A stretch of 64,000 bases of DNA from JBDFMH01 sp047238125 (GCF_047238125.1 NZ_JBDFMH010000001.1:3162001-3226000), one strand, 5' to 3'. Counted from the stretch's first letter, positions 16,784 to 25,532 are shown. A program made the numbers and translations. The notes: a model not told the origin generated them from the sequence alone.

Positions 16784-17370
16784 TCGGTTTCGCGCCCGGT
16801 GAATTTTGGCATCGTCATCCCCGCCTCGTGATCGACATCGGCGCGCCGTAGCACCTTCAGCGCCGTCAGCCACAGGATCCTGATGTCGATCAACATGCTG
16901 CGATTGTCGACATACCAGATGTCCAGCGCCAGCTTACGTGGCCAGCTGACCGCGTTGCGGCCGTTGATCTGTGCCCAGCCGGTAATCCCGGGGCGGACAT
17001 CGTGGCGGCGCGCCTGTTCGGGCGAGTAGAACGGGAGATACTCCATCAGCAGCGGGCGCGGGCCGACGAAGCTCATCTCGCCCTTCAGCACGTTCCACAG
17101 CTCGGGCAATTCGTCGAGCGAGGTCGAGCGGAGCGTTGCGCCGAGCTTCGTCACACGCATCGTGCTGCTGTCGAGATCGGGACCGGTATCGGGGGCCATG
17201 GTGCGGAACTTGACCACCCGGAAGGGGCGGCCGTGCAGCCCGGGGCGAGTCTGCCGGAACAGGATCGGGCGCCCATCGCGCAGCAGCACCGCCAGCGCCG
17301 TCAGCGCCAGCACCGGGCTCAGCAGCACCAGCAGCACCGCCGCCAGCAGGATATCGAACAGCCGCTTCAC
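16780..17370 (-). CDS. Initiating sugar-1-phosphate transferase, PglC-like
   Basis: A 196-residue monotopic phosphoglycosyltransferase, the length of the small PglC class rather than the large WbaP class. KRLFDILLAAVLLVLLSP is the re-entrant membrane helix; VKFRTM, DELPELWNVLKGEMS (catalytic Asp86-Glu87) and FVGPRPLL follow, and RPGITGWAQINGRN is the conserved end block. It moves a sugar-1-phosphate from UDP-sugar to undecaprenyl phosphate and so starts repeat-unit synthesis. Next to PglD- and PglE-like genes, the favoured donor is UDP-diacetyl-bacillosamine. ATGA overlaps join it to the genes on both sides. Confidence 0.92.
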   Translation of the reverse strand: MKRLFDILLAAVLLVLLSPVLALTALAVLLRDGRPILFRQTRPGLHGRPFRVVKFRTMAPDTGPDLDSSTMRVTKLGATLRSTSLDELPELWNVLKGEMSFVGPRPLLMEYLPFYSPEQARRHDVRPGITGWAQINGRNAVSWPRKLALDIWYVDNRSMLIDIRILWLTALKVLRRADVDHEAGMTMPKFTGRETE

Positions 17371-18488
17371 CGCATCAGCCCCATCACCGTCAGCATCGCA
17401 CGGTTGACCGTGTGGACATCATATTTTTCGCGCGCGACGCTCAGGCTGCGCGCGGCCATCCGCTCCGCCAGCGCGGGATCGTCCAGGATCGAGAGGATCG
17501 CTGCGGCCAGCGCGGGCGGATCGCCCGCGGGCACCAACCGGCCATTGTCGCCATCGACCACGGTTTCCCGGCAGCCGGGCACATCGGTGGTCACGATCGG
17601 GCGGCGCATCGCCATCGCCTCCAGTACGGTGCGCGGCGTGCCTTCATGATAGGAGGGCAGCACATAGAGGCTGGCATCGGCGATCGCGGGGCGGACATCA
17701 TCCTGCCGGCCGAGATAGTCGATCGTGCCGTCCGCCACCCAGCCGTCGATCAGCGCGGGCGGCACGGCATCGGGATTGCCGGTATCGTGCCAGCCGACCA
17801 GGCGGAACGGCACGTCCGGCCGCGCAGCGCGCACGATCCTGGCGGCGTCCGCATAATCGATCACGCCCTTGTCCTTCAGCAAGCGCGCGATCATCACCAC
17901 CGCCGGACGATCGGGCAGCGGTGCAGGGGCGAAGCGATCGAGATCGACCCCCGATCCGTTGACGATCACCGCGCGGCCATCGTTGGGAATCAGCCCGGCG
18001 GCCACGAACCTGGCCAGATTGTCGGGATTCTGGAAAAAGACGCGGGCGTTGGCGGCAAGCGCCGCGCGGAACAGCGGGCCTAGCACGATGCGCATCGCCC
18101 GCGCCTTGGCGGATCGGCTTTCGAACAGATAGCCGAGCCCGGTGACGAGTGAGAAGATCTGCGGCACCCGGGCGATCCCCGCGGCGATCGATCCATAGAC
18201 CACCGGCTTGATCGTGTAGGCCAGCTGGTGGCTGGGCTTCACCACGCGGATCAGCCGCAGATAGGCGCGGATCAAGGCGAGATCGGCCAGCGGGTTCGAT
18301 CCGGTGCGATCGAGCGCCAGATCATGCGCGGTGACGATGCCGGCCAGCGGCGACGCGGCAATCAGTGCCACCGCGCCGGGGGCCGCGACATGCACTTCGT
18401 GGCCCGCGCGCGCCATTGCGCGCAACAGCTCTCCGCGGAAATTCACCAGCGATTCGGCCAGCCCCGCCAGCACCAGCACGCGCGCCAC
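17367..18488 (-). CDS. Glycosyltransferase family 4, PglA-like
   Basis: A 373-residue GT-B transferase. The N-terminal domain has LVLAGLAESLVNFRGELL and the DLALDRTGSNPLADL region typical of PglA/CapM-like enzymes; the C-terminal domain has VMIARLLKDKGVIDY and SYHEGTPRTVLEAMAMRRP with the EX7E glutamates. PglA adds GalNAc to undecaprenyl-PP-bacillosamine; here the enzyme probably adds the second sugar to the PglC product. It is the first gene of the pgl-like group and overlaps the PglC-like gene by four bases. The promoter lies in the 200 bases before the divergent epimerase gene, which also carry a REP-like element. Confidence 0.88.
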   Translation of the reverse strand: MARVLVLAGLAESLVNFRGELLRAMARAGHEVHVAAPGAVALIAASPLAGIVTAHDLALDRTGSNPLADLALIRAYLRLIRVVKPSHQLAYTIKPVVYGSIAAGIARVPQIFSLVTGLGYLFESRSAKARAMRIVLGPLFRAALAANARVFFQNPDNLARFVAAGLIPNDGRAVIVNGSGVDLDRFAPAPLPDRPAVVMIARLLKDKGVIDYADAARIVRAARPDVPFRLVGWHDTGNPDAVPPALIDGWVADGTIDYLGRQDDVRPAIADASLYVLPSYHEGTPRTVLEAMAMRRPIVTTDVPGCRETVVDGDNGRLVPAGDPPALAAAILSILDDPALAERMAARSLSVAREKYDVHTVNRAMLTVMGLMR

Positions 18489-18553
18489 GATTGCCCCTTT
18501 CCCGATCCGCCACTCTCACGGGCGTCAGCATCCAGGCGCGCAGGCGTTGCGGC

Positions 18554-18582
18554 TTGGATCCCGACTAGCGCCAGGATGACGA
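18554..18582. repeat. REP-like palindromic element (degenerate)
   Basis: TTGGATCCCGACTAGCG followed by CCAGGATGACGA resembles the GGATCCGGACTTGATCCGGGATGACGA repeats common in sphingomonads, with several mismatches in the loop. It lies between two divergent genes. Confidence 0.45.
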
Positions 18583-18688
18583 TCTGCGCCGCTTAGGGGG
18601 GACGGGGTCGGGCTGGCAAGCGCAAGGGTTGCGGCCCGCCGCCCGCTGCGCCACAGCGGCCGCGTCTGCGGGAAAGGGCCGAGGATCG

Positions 18689-19687
18689 ATGCGCGTATTG
18701 GTGACGGGGGCGGCAGGCTTCATCGGCTATCATCTGTCCCGCCGGCTGACCGCGCGTGGCGACGAAGTGATCGGAATCGACAACGTCAACGATTATTACG
18801 ATCCGCGCCTGAAGCGCGATCGCATCGCGGATCTGGCCGCGCGAGCGGGCAACGCCTTCCGCTTCGTCGAGGTCGATTTCGCCGACGATGCCGCACTGGA
18901 TTCGGCGCTTGCGGACGAGCGTTTCGACCGTGTCGTCCATCTCGGCGCGCAGGCGGGCGTGCGCTATTCGATAGAGAATCCGCGCGCCTATGTGCGTTCC
19001 AACCTGGTCGGCCACGTCAACCTGCTGGAGGTGGCGCGCCACCGCGGGCTTGACCACATGGTCTATGCCTCGTCCTCTTCGGTCTATGGCGGCAACGAGA
19101 CGCTGCCGTTCCGCGTGGAGGATCGGGTCGATCATCCGCTGTCGCTCTATGCCGCCACCAAGAAGGCGGACGAGCTGATGAGCGAGACCTACGCGCATCT
19201 CTATCGCCTGCCGTTGACGGGCCTGCGCTTCTTCACTGTCTATGGCCCGTGGGGGCGGCCGGACATGGCGATGTGGATCTTCACCAAGGCGATCCTGGAA
19301 GGTCGCCCGATCCCGGTGTTCAACGGCGGCGACATGCGGCGCGACTTCACCTTCGTCGACGATATCGTCTCGGGTGTGGTCGCCTGCCTGGACAATCCGC
19401 CGCCCGATGATGGTGTGGAGAAGGCGGGCGGATCGAAGGGGCCGCACCGGCTCTACAATATCGGCAACAATCGATCCGAGGAATTGACCCGGATGATCGG
19501 CCTGATCGAGCAAGCGTGCGGGCGTGCGGCGATAAAGGACATGCAGGGCATGCAGCCGGGCGACGTGAAGGACACCTTCGCCGACATCAGCGCGATCGAG
19601 CGTGATCTCGGCTATCGGCCGACCACCCCGATCGACGTCGGCGTGCCTGCCTTCGTCGACTGGTATCGCGGATATCACGGCGTCTGA
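18689..19687 (+). CDS. UDP-glucuronate 4-epimerase-like NAD-dependent epimerase
   Basis: A 332-residue extended SDR. It has the NAD loop TGAAGFIG (residues 6-13), IDNVNDYYDPRLKRDR as in bacterial UDP-GlcA 4-epimerases (LspL/CapI type), SSSSVYGG, and the catalytic YAATK (Tyr154, Lys158). It would interconvert UDP-glucuronate and UDP-galacturonate. The ATG is preceded by GAGGATCG. It is followed after 64 bases by a UDP-sugar dehydrogenase on the same strand. That partner looks like a UDP-N-acetylhexosamine dehydrogenase, so the epimerase may instead act on the N-acetylated uronate, as TviC does after TviB; sequence similarity favours the glucuronate reading. Confidence 0.87.
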   Translation: MRVLVTGAAGFIGYHLSRRLTARGDEVIGIDNVNDYYDPRLKRDRIADLAARAGNAFRFVEVDFADDAALDSALADERFDRVVHLGAQAGVRYSIENPRAYVRSNLVGHVNLLEVARHRGLDHMVYASSSSVYGGNETLPFRVEDRVDHPLSLYAATKKADELMSETYAHLYRLPLTGLRFFTVYGPWGRPDMAMWIFTKAILEGRPIPVFNGGDMRRDFTFVDDIVSGVVACLDNPPPDDGVEKAGGSKGPHRLYNIGNNRSEELTRMIGLIEQACGRAAIKDMQGMQPGDVKDTFADISAIERDLGYRPTTPIDVGVPAFVDWYRGYHGV

Positions 19688-19751
19688 CGATCAGCGCTTC
19701 CTTAGCTTTTGGCGGCTACAGCGCGCCAGCAGGATGGATGAAGGATCGAGC

Positions 19752-21029
19752 ATGAGCGAGCGCGCGCCCCGGATCGTGGTGGTGGGGCTGGGCTATGTCG
19801 GGTTGCCGCTGGCGGTGGCGCTGGCGAAGTCGTTCGACACGGTCGGGCTCGACATCGACGCGGGCCGCATTGCCGAGCTGCGCGACGGCCATGACCGCAC
19901 CCGCGAGATCGATCGCGACCGGATGCTGGCGTCCCCGCTGATGCTGACTTCGGAGCCGGGCGACTGCGCGGGCGCGGACATCTACATCGTGACCGTGCCG
20001 ACGCCGGTCGACGCCGACAACCGGCCGGACCTGCGACCGGTGATGTCGGCCACGCGCACCGTGGGCAAGCTGATCGCGGCCGGCAGCAGCGCGATCGTGG
20101 TGTATGAAAGCACTGTCTATCCCGGCGTGACCGAGGATGAATGCGGGCCGGAGCTGGAGCGCGTCTCTGGCCTGAAGCGGGGCACCGACTTCTTCCTGGG
20201 CTACAGCCCAGAGCGGATCAACCCGGGCGACCGCGAGCATACTGTCGACCGGATCGTGAAGGTGGTGGCCGGCGAGGACGCAGCCACGCTCGACCGGCTC
20301 TGCGTCGTCTATGGCGCGGTGACCAGCGCCGGCACGTTCCGCGCGGCATCGATCAAGGCGGCGGAAGCGGCCAAGGTGATCGAGAATGCCCAGCGCGACA
20401 TCAACATCGCCTTCATCAACGAGATCACCCAGATCTTTGCGAAGCTCGATCTGTCGATCTGGGACGTGCTGGCGGCGGCAGGCACCAAGTGGAATTTCCT
20501 GCCCTTCACGCCCGGACTGGTCGGCGGGCACTGCATCGGGGTGGACCCCTATTATCTGAGCGCGCGCGCCGAACAATTGGGCCATGACCCGCGTGTGATC
20601 CTGGCCGGGCGATCAACCAATGACGGCATGGGCCGGTGGGTGGCGGATGCGATCCATGACCGCCGCAATGGCACCACCGGCAGCGTGCTGGTGCTGGGGC
20701 TGACCTTCAAAGAGGACATCCCTGACCTGCGTAACTCCAAGGTATGTGACGTCATCAAGCGGCTTGAGGCGCTGGGCCACCGGGTGACGGTGCATGACCC
20801 CCACGCCGATTCGGGCGAGGCGCGCCACGAATATGGCATCAGCCCCGATCCGGATGCGCTGTCCGCGCGCTATGACGTGGTGTTTGGTGCGGTGGCGCAC
20901 GCCGAGTATCGGGTGATGCCCGATTCGCAGATCGCCGCGCTGGTGGCCGAAGGCGGGCTGGTGGCGGACCTGAAGGGCATGTGGCGCGATCGAGCGCTGT
21001 CCGGGGTCACGAATCGCTGGTCGCTATAA
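19752..21029 (+). CDS. Nucleotide-sugar dehydrogenase, WbpO/TviB-like (UDP-N-acetylhexosamine 6-dehydrogenase)
   Basis: A 425-residue enzyme with the NAD loop VVGLGYVGLPLA, YESTVYPGVTED, GYSPERINPGDREH, the catalytic Cys261 in GGHCIGVDPYY, and LGLTFKEDIPDLRNSK in the C-terminal domain. GYSPERINPGD and KEDIPDLRNSK are typical of the WbpO/TviB group, which oxidises UDP-GalNAc or UDP-GlcNAc at C6 to the uronate, rather than of UDP-glucose dehydrogenases. AAGGATCGAGC precedes the ATG. With the adjacent epimerase it provides acidic sugars for the polymer. It is the last recognisable gene of the exopolysaccharide region. Confidence 0.87.
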   Translation: MSERAPRIVVVGLGYVGLPLAVALAKSFDTVGLDIDAGRIAELRDGHDRTREIDRDRMLASPLMLTSEPGDCAGADIYIVTVPTPVDADNRPDLRPVMSATRTVGKLIAAGSSAIVVYESTVYPGVTEDECGPELERVSGLKRGTDFFLGYSPERINPGDREHTVDRIVKVVAGEDAATLDRLCVVYGAVTSAGTFRAASIKAAEAAKVIENAQRDINIAFINEITQIFAKLDLSIWDVLAAAGTKWNFLPFTPGLVGGHCIGVDPYYLSARAEQLGHDPRVILAGRSTNDGMGRWVADAIHDRRNGTTGSVLVLGLTFKEDIPDLRNSKVCDVIKRLEALGHRVTVHDPHADSGEARHEYGISPDPDALSARYDVVFGAVAHAEYRVMPDSQIAALVAEGGLVADLKGMWRDRALSGVTNRWSL

Positions 21030-21094
21030 AGTCACGGGGTGATCACTGAAGGCTCAATGGCCTGACTGACGCGTCTTTCTGACGGCCGTTTGGG

Positions 21095-21112
21095 CTGAGC
21101 CTGTTGAAGCCC
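21095..21112. repeat. CTGAGCCTGTTGAAG repeat (REP-like half unit)
   Basis: A single copy of the CTGAGCYTGTYGAAG motif, also present as an inverted pair at 33946-34018. It sits in the 275-base gap after the dehydrogenase gene; the rest of that gap holds only the terminator at 21247-21279. Confidence 0.5.
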
Positions 21113-21246
21113 CGGTCCGCTGCGTGAGATGCCAGAAGGACGGAGCACAGCCCTTCCAAGACCAGTGCGAGCCACTCGACCTGGAGTGACGGGGCGAAGA
21201 CAGCAGCCATTTGCTCCGCTCCAAACGCCTGACCGATTCCGGGCAT

Positions 21247-21279
21247 GAAAAAGGCGCGGGAGCCGTGCTGCCGCGCCTT
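21247..21279 (-). terminator. Rho-independent terminator
   Basis: Read on the minus strand, AAGGCGCGG and CCGCGCCTT form a perfect 9-bp stem with an 11-base loop, followed by a run of five T. It lies 26 bases past the stop of the small membrane protein gene. Confidence 0.85.
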
Positions 21280-21304
21280 GATCAGATCAGCGATGTCGCC
21301 GAAA

Positions 21305-21553
21305 TTACGGGCTGACGGGGTCGCCATCACCCTCGATCACGGTGGCCACGCCGGCGGCAACCGCCAGCAGCGCCAGGATCGCGACGATCGCGCTGCCGCC
21401 ATTCAGTTCGCTGTCGGCATCCGCCGGCTGGGCGGCACGGCTGACGGTGGCAGGAGCCGCGGCAGGCGCACGCTGCGCGATCGCGGCACCAGACGCCAGA
21501 GCGGCGAGGCCGAACGAGGCGACGGTCGCCATCGTGGTCAATTTCCGGAACAT
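21305..21553 (-). CDS. Small membrane or exported protein with PVSP C-terminus, unknown function
   Basis: An 82-residue protein. An N-terminal signal-like helix (TTMATVASFGLAALASGAAIA, possible cleavage after AIA-Q) is followed by an Ala/Pro-rich linker. A second hydrophobic segment (SAIVAILALLAVAAGVATVI) precedes the short acidic tail EGDGDPVSP. From memory, small proteins of this shape are common in sphingomonads, but I know no function. It stands alone with a strong terminator directly downstream, so it is probably a separately transcribed and well expressed gene. A tandem ACGAAACT repeat lies at 21572-21587 in its upstream region. Confidence 0.75.
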   Translation of the reverse strand: MFRKLTTMATVASFGLAALASGAAIAQRAPAAAPATVSRAAQPADADSELNGGSAIVAILALLAVAAGVATVIEGDGDPVSP

Positions 21554-21826
21554 CTGCCCACCTCTTCAACGACGAAACTACGAAACTCGTTGTGCACTAG
21601 CGTAACGACCATCGGCTGACAACCATTAACGCTGTTTTTTCCACAATTGCCGCGCTTGTAAGGACGACACTTGTTGAACGCTCAGGCCGATGCATAGCGT
21701 CCGCCCCTTACCGATCAATGAAAATGCGGTCTGCTCGTTCCGGTTCCGCACCATCCTTCGATCGTTGCAATAATCACGCGCGCGCCCATCTTCCTGCCGA
21801 GACGCAAGATCAGGAGCATGGAACCG

Positions 21827-22375
21827 ATGGCCGATGAAATCGCGACGCTGGCAGGCGGCTGCTTCTGGTGTGTGGAAGCGGTGTTCAAGGATCTGGCGGG
21901 CGTCTCCGCCGTCGAAAGCGGATATATCGGCGGCCATACCGTCGACCCGACTTACAAGCAGGTGTGCAGCGGCACGACCGGCCATGCCGAGGCGATCCGC
22001 GTCCATTATGACCCGACAGTGATCGGCTATGGCGATCTGCTGGACATCTTCTTTCATACCCACGATCCGACCCAGCTGAATCGGCAGGGCAACGATGTCG
22101 GTACGCAGTATCGCTCGGCAGTCTTTCCGCACACGCCTGAGCAGGGGGCCGAGGCGAAGGCAGCGAAGCAGCGCGCCCAGCCCGATTTCGCGGCGCCGAT
22201 CGTGACCACGATCGAGCCCGATTCGCACTGGTATCCGGCCGAGGATTATCACCAGGACTATTGGGCGACCGAAGGCCGCGGCAACCCCTATTGCCTGGCG
22301 ACGATCCCGCCCAAGCTGGCCAAGCTGCGCAAGGGTTATGCGGAACGGCTGAAGGCGACCGCGGCGGCCGACTGA
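21827..22375 (+). CDS. msrA: Peptide-methionine (S)-S-oxide reductase
   Basis: About 182 residues. The catalytic motif GGCFWCVEAVF (Cys12 nucleophile) is diagnostic, with SGYIGGHTVDPTYKQVCSGTTGHAE and YHQDYW as further family blocks. The enzyme reduces S-methionine sulfoxide in proteins and free methionine in the cytoplasm. AGGAG at 21812-21816 lies one base before an upstream ATG (21818) but ten bases before the ATG at 21827, so I prefer the latter. It is monocistronic; the following gene is convergent after 19 bases. Confidence 0.95.
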   Translation: MADEIATLAGGCFWCVEAVFKDLAGVSAVESGYIGGHTVDPTYKQVCSGTTGHAEAIRVHYDPTVIGYGDLLDIFFHTHDPTQLNRQGNDVGTQYRSAVFPHTPEQGAEAKAAKQRAQPDFAAPIVTTIEPDSHWYPAEDYHQDYWATEGRGNPYCLATIPPKLAKLRKGYAERLKATAAAD

Positions 22376-22394
22376 CCGCCGGCGGCTGCCGCCC

Positions 22395-23357
22395 TCACGG
22401 CCGCGGCGCGGCGGCGCGACGCAGCCGATCGTTGATCGCGACGCCAAGCCCGTCTTCCGGGATCGGCGCAATAGCGATGCGGGCGGCAGCCGCGGCATCG
22501 GCGCGGTGGAGTGCGGCGAACAAGTGAGTCGCCGCTTCGACGGGATCGCCGCCGGAAGACAGCGTGTCGTCACCGCGCACCGGACCGAAGCCGATCAGCC
22601 ATTCGCTCTCCTCGGCCTGCGTAGCGTTCAAGCGCAGCGGCTTCGCTGGGGCATAATGGCTGGCAAGCTGCCCGGGGGCCTCGATCGTCTCACCCCCGCC
22701 CAGCGTGATCGGCAGGCCGGTGGCCCGTGCGAGTGCATCGGCCGTGATCGGCCCGGGGCGGAGCAGGCGCAGCCGATCCGGCATCACTGCGATGATCGTG
22801 GATTCGAGGCCGACTGCGGTGGCTCCGCCGTCGATCACCAGCGGAATGCGCCTGCCGAGCGAGGCGAGCACATGGCCGGCGGTGGTGGGGCTGATCGTGC
22901 CGCTGGCATTTGCGGAAGGGGCCGCGAGCGGCTGGCCGCAGGCGGCGAGCAATGCGCGCATCGCCGGGTGGGCGGGGCAGCGGATCGCGATCGTTTTCAG
23001 CCCTGCTGTGACAAGCGGCGCGATTAGCGAACCGGTGCGGGCGGGCACCACCAGTGTCAGCGGTCCGGGCCAGAAGGCGTCGGCCAACCGCCGCGCGATC
23101 GAATCGAGATGGGCCAGCTCTTCGGCCGCCGCCGGGTCCATGACATGAACGATCAGCGGGTTGAACGCGGGGCGGCCCTTGGCGGCATAGATGCGCGCGA
23201 CTGCGGCCCCGTCGGTGGCATCGGCGGCGAGACCGTAGACGGTTTCGGTCGGCACCGCGACCGGCTGGCCGGCGCGGATCAGCGCGGCGGCGCGCGCGAT
23301 GCCGACGGCATCGGCAGCCACGGTTTCCGTAGACGTAAAGTTGTTTGGCGGCGGCAC
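22395..23357 (-). CDS. L-threonylcarbamoyladenylate synthase (Sua5/TsaC family)
   Basis: A 320-residue protein: an N-terminal YrdC domain (PTETVYGLAADA, AAKGRPAFNPLIVHV, GPLTLVV, PSANASGTISPT) and a C-terminal Sua5 domain of about 100 residues (HYAPAKPLRL). It makes threonylcarbamoyl-AMP from threonine, bicarbonate and ATP for the t6A37 modification of ANN-decoding tRNAs. The two-domain length fits Sua5 rather than the short TsaC. It is divergent from the acyl-CoA dehydrogenase gene across 48 bases, so the two promoters must overlap. Confidence 0.93.
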   Translation of the reverse strand: MPPPNNFTSTETVAADAVGIARAAALIRAGQPVAVPTETVYGLAADATDGAAVARIYAAKGRPAFNPLIVHVMDPAAAEELAHLDSIARRLADAFWPGPLTLVVPARTGSLIAPLVTAGLKTIAIRCPAHPAMRALLAACGQPLAAPSANASGTISPTTAGHVLASLGRRIPLVIDGGATAVGLESTIIAVMPDRLRLLRPGPITADALARATGLPITLGGGETIEAPGQLASHYAPAKPLRLNATQAEESEWLIGFGPVRGDDTLSSGGDPVEAATHLFAALHRADAAAAARIAIAPIPEDGLGVAINDRLRRAAAPRP

Positions 23358-23405
23358 GGCTGCGCGCTATAGCCGGCGCAACCGGCAGGCAAGGACGAGG
23401 ATGGA

Positions 23406-25124
23406 ATGAGCTTCACCGCGCAGATCAGCGAGCAGCGATTCGTGCTGGAGCATGTCGTGCGGATCGCGGAGCTGGCGAAGCATGAGGCGTTTGCTGCGGC
23501 CACGCCGGATGTGGTGGATGCGATCCTGGAAGGGGCGGCGCAACTGGCCGAGGGTGCCTATGCCCCGCTCAACCGGATCGGCGACACGGTCGGCGCGCGC
23601 TGGACGCCGGACGGCGTGACGATGCCAGACGGCTTCCGCGCCGCCTATCGCGACTATGTCGATGGCGGCTGGGGCACGCTCAACGCGCCGGTCGAACATG
23701 GCGGGCAGGGGCTGCCGTTCAGCCTGGCGACCGCGGTGCTGGAAGATATCGGCAGCGCCAACATGGGCGCATCCTTGATCATGATGCTGAGCACCGGGGC
23801 GATCGAAGCTCTGGTGAGCCACGGATCGCCGGAATTGCAGCAGGCCTGGCTGCCAAAGCTGGTGACCGGCGAATGGAACGGCACGATGAACCTGACCGAA
23901 CCGCAGGCGGGATCGGACGTCGGCGCGCTGCGCACCACCGCCACCCCGGCGGGGGATGGCAGCTGGCGGATCAAGGGCACCAAGATCTTCATCACCTATG
24001 GCGATCATGATCTGGCCGACAATATCGTGCATCTGGTGCTGGCGCGCACGCCCGATGCGCTGCCGGGCACGCGCGGCATCTCGCTGTTCCTGGTGCCGAA
24101 ATCTCGGCTGGATGCCGATGGCCGGCCAGGTGCGGCCAACGATGTGCGCTGTGTATCGATCGAGCACAAGCTGGGCATCCATGCCTCGCCCACCTGCGTG
24201 ATGAGCTATGGCGACAATGACGATTGCCACGGCTGGCTGATCGGCCCCGAACAGGGCGGCATGCGCGCGATGTTCACGATGATGAACAATGCGCGGCTGA
24301 ACGTGGGCCTGCAGGGCGTGTCGATCGCCGAGCGGGCGACGCAGGCGGCGGTGGCCTATGCGCTGGGCCGCGTGCAATCCGCCCGCGCGGGCGTGGCGGG
24401 CGGCGCGCCCGTCGCGATCGTCGAGCATCCCGATGTACGCCGGATGCTGATCCGCATGAAGGCGCTGACGCAGGGCGCGCGCGCGCTGGTCTATCACGCC
24501 GCCGGCATGGCCGATCGCGCGCATCTGGGCGATGCGGCGGCGCGTGCGCGGCTGGACCTGCTGACGCCACTGGCCAAGGCGTGGGGAACCGATGTCGGCG
24601 TGGAGGTCGCCAGCCTGGGCGTACAGGTTCATGGCGGCATGGGCTTCGTCGAGGAGACGGGCGCTGCGCAACATTATCGCGATGCGCGGATCGCGCCAAT
24701 CTACGAAGGCACCAATGGCATCCAGGCGGCGGATTTGGTCGGTCGCAAGCTGATGGGGGATGGCGGGGCTGCGCTGGCCGCGCTGATCGCCGATATCCGC
24801 AGCGAGGCCGGCGGCGAAGCGGCGCTGATGGCGCTGGCCGACGCGGTCGAGCGGGTCGCCGAGGCGTTCCTTGCTGCCGAGGTGGACGACCGATTGGCCG
24901 GCAGCGTGCCGTTCCTGAAGATGTGCGCGGTGCTCGTCGCCGGCTGGCTGATGGCGCGGCAGGCGGCGGCGGCCACGGGGAACAGCGATTTCGAGCGGAT
25001 GAAGCGGACCGCCTCACGCTTCCTGCTGGAGAGGATCGTGCCCGAAGCGGCGGGCGAGGAGGCTGCGGCGCTGGCCGGGGCGGCGGGGCTCTACGCGGTC
25101 GACGAGGCCGCTCTGACGGCGTGA
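23406..25124 (+). CDS. Acyl-CoA dehydrogenase (long, DmdC-like type)
   Basis: 572 residues, longer than the usual 380-400, with an extra C-terminal domain (about residues 455-572) as in DmdC-like and FadE-like members. FAD/substrate signatures are MNLTEPQAGSDVGALRT, KIFITYGDHD, and YEGTNGIQAADLVGRKL with the probable catalytic base Glu434. It would oxidise an acyl-CoA to the enoyl-CoA and pass electrons to ETF. No other beta-oxidation gene is nearby, so the natural chain is unknown. The gene faces the GntR-type gene tail to tail. Confidence 0.92.
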   Translation: MSFTAQISEQRFVLEHVVRIAELAKHEAFAAATPDVVDAILEGAAQLAEGAYAPLNRIGDTVGARWTPDGVTMPDGFRAAYRDYVDGGWGTLNAPVEHGGQGLPFSLATAVLEDIGSANMGASLIMMLSTGAIEALVSHGSPELQQAWLPKLVTGEWNGTMNLTEPQAGSDVGALRTTATPAGDGSWRIKGTKIFITYGDHDLADNIVHLVLARTPDALPGTRGISLFLVPKSRLDADGRPGAANDVRCVSIEHKLGIHASPTCVMSYGDNDDCHGWLIGPEQGGMRAMFTMMNNARLNVGLQGVSIAERATQAAVAYALGRVQSARAGVAGGAPVAIVEHPDVRRMLIRMKALTQGARALVYHAAGMADRAHLGDAAARARLDLLTPLAKAWGTDVGVEVASLGVQVHGGMGFVEETGAAQHYRDARIAPIYEGTNGIQAADLVGRKLMGDGGAALAALIADIRSEAGGEAALMALADAVERVAEAFLAAEVDDRLAGSVPFLKMCAVLVAGWLMARQAAAATGNSDFERMKRTASRFLLERIVPEAAGEEAAALAGAAGLYAVDEAALTA

Positions 25125-25141
25125 TCACACTGCATTCGCCT

Positions 25142-25162
25142 CTGCCTGCGCAGGGGCGACGA
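25142..25162. repeat. CTGCGCAGGGGCGACGA repeat-like element
   Basis: A GC-rich palindrome (CTGCGCAG) followed by GGGCGACGA sits between two convergent genes. It resembles short intergenic repeats I recall from sphingomonads and may act as a transcript end. Only one copy is seen here. Confidence 0.3.
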
Positions 25163-25169
25163 GCGGCAG

Positions 25170-25532
25170 TCAGGCGCCGATGCGTTCCACGAGGTCGTCG
25201 GCGTCGAGCCGCAGCAGGCGGATGCGCGCGGCGACCAGCGGCCATTCCTCTTCTAGAAACATCTTGCGTTCGCTGGCCAGCAACCGGGCAGTGGCGCCTT
25301 CGGCCACGAACATGCCGACGCCGCGGCGCACCGCGACCAGACCGTCTTCCTGAAAGGTCTGATAGGCCTTCGCGACGGTCAGTGGATTGGCGCCATGCTC
25401 GGCCGCGAAAGCGCGGACCGACGGCAGCGGATCGCCATCGCGAAAGGTGCCATCGAGGATCGCGGCGGCGATATGATCGCGCAGGCGCAGGTAGACGGGG
25501 CGGTCGCTGGCAGGACTGGTCATCACCGTCAT
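25170..25532 (-). CDS. GntR-family transcriptional regulator, YtrA subfamily
   Basis: About 120 residues. An N-terminal winged helix-turn-helix (VYLRLRDHIAAAIL ... LPSVRAFAAEHGANPLTVAKAYQTFQEDGLV) is followed by only about 45 residues of helical dimerisation region, the short YtrA layout without an effector domain. Three in-frame ATGs occur at 25550, 25532 and 25523; none has a good ribosome site. The first lies in the middle of a perfect palindrome, so one of the later two is more likely. YtrA regulators usually control an adjacent ABC transporter; none is present, and the upstream same-strand neighbour is a nitroreductase gene. Confidence 0.85.
   Translation of the reverse strand: MTVMTSPASDRPVYLRLRDHIAAAILDGTFRDGDPLPSVRAFAAEHGANPLTVAKAYQTFQEDGLVAVRRGVGMFVAEGATARLLASERKMFLEEEWPLVAARIRLLRLDADDLVERIGA

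Noticed and set aside
21043..21330. A possible 95-residue minus-strand protein
   Set aside because: It runs through the terminator hairpin and overlaps the end of the 82-residue gene; no ribosome site or family match.
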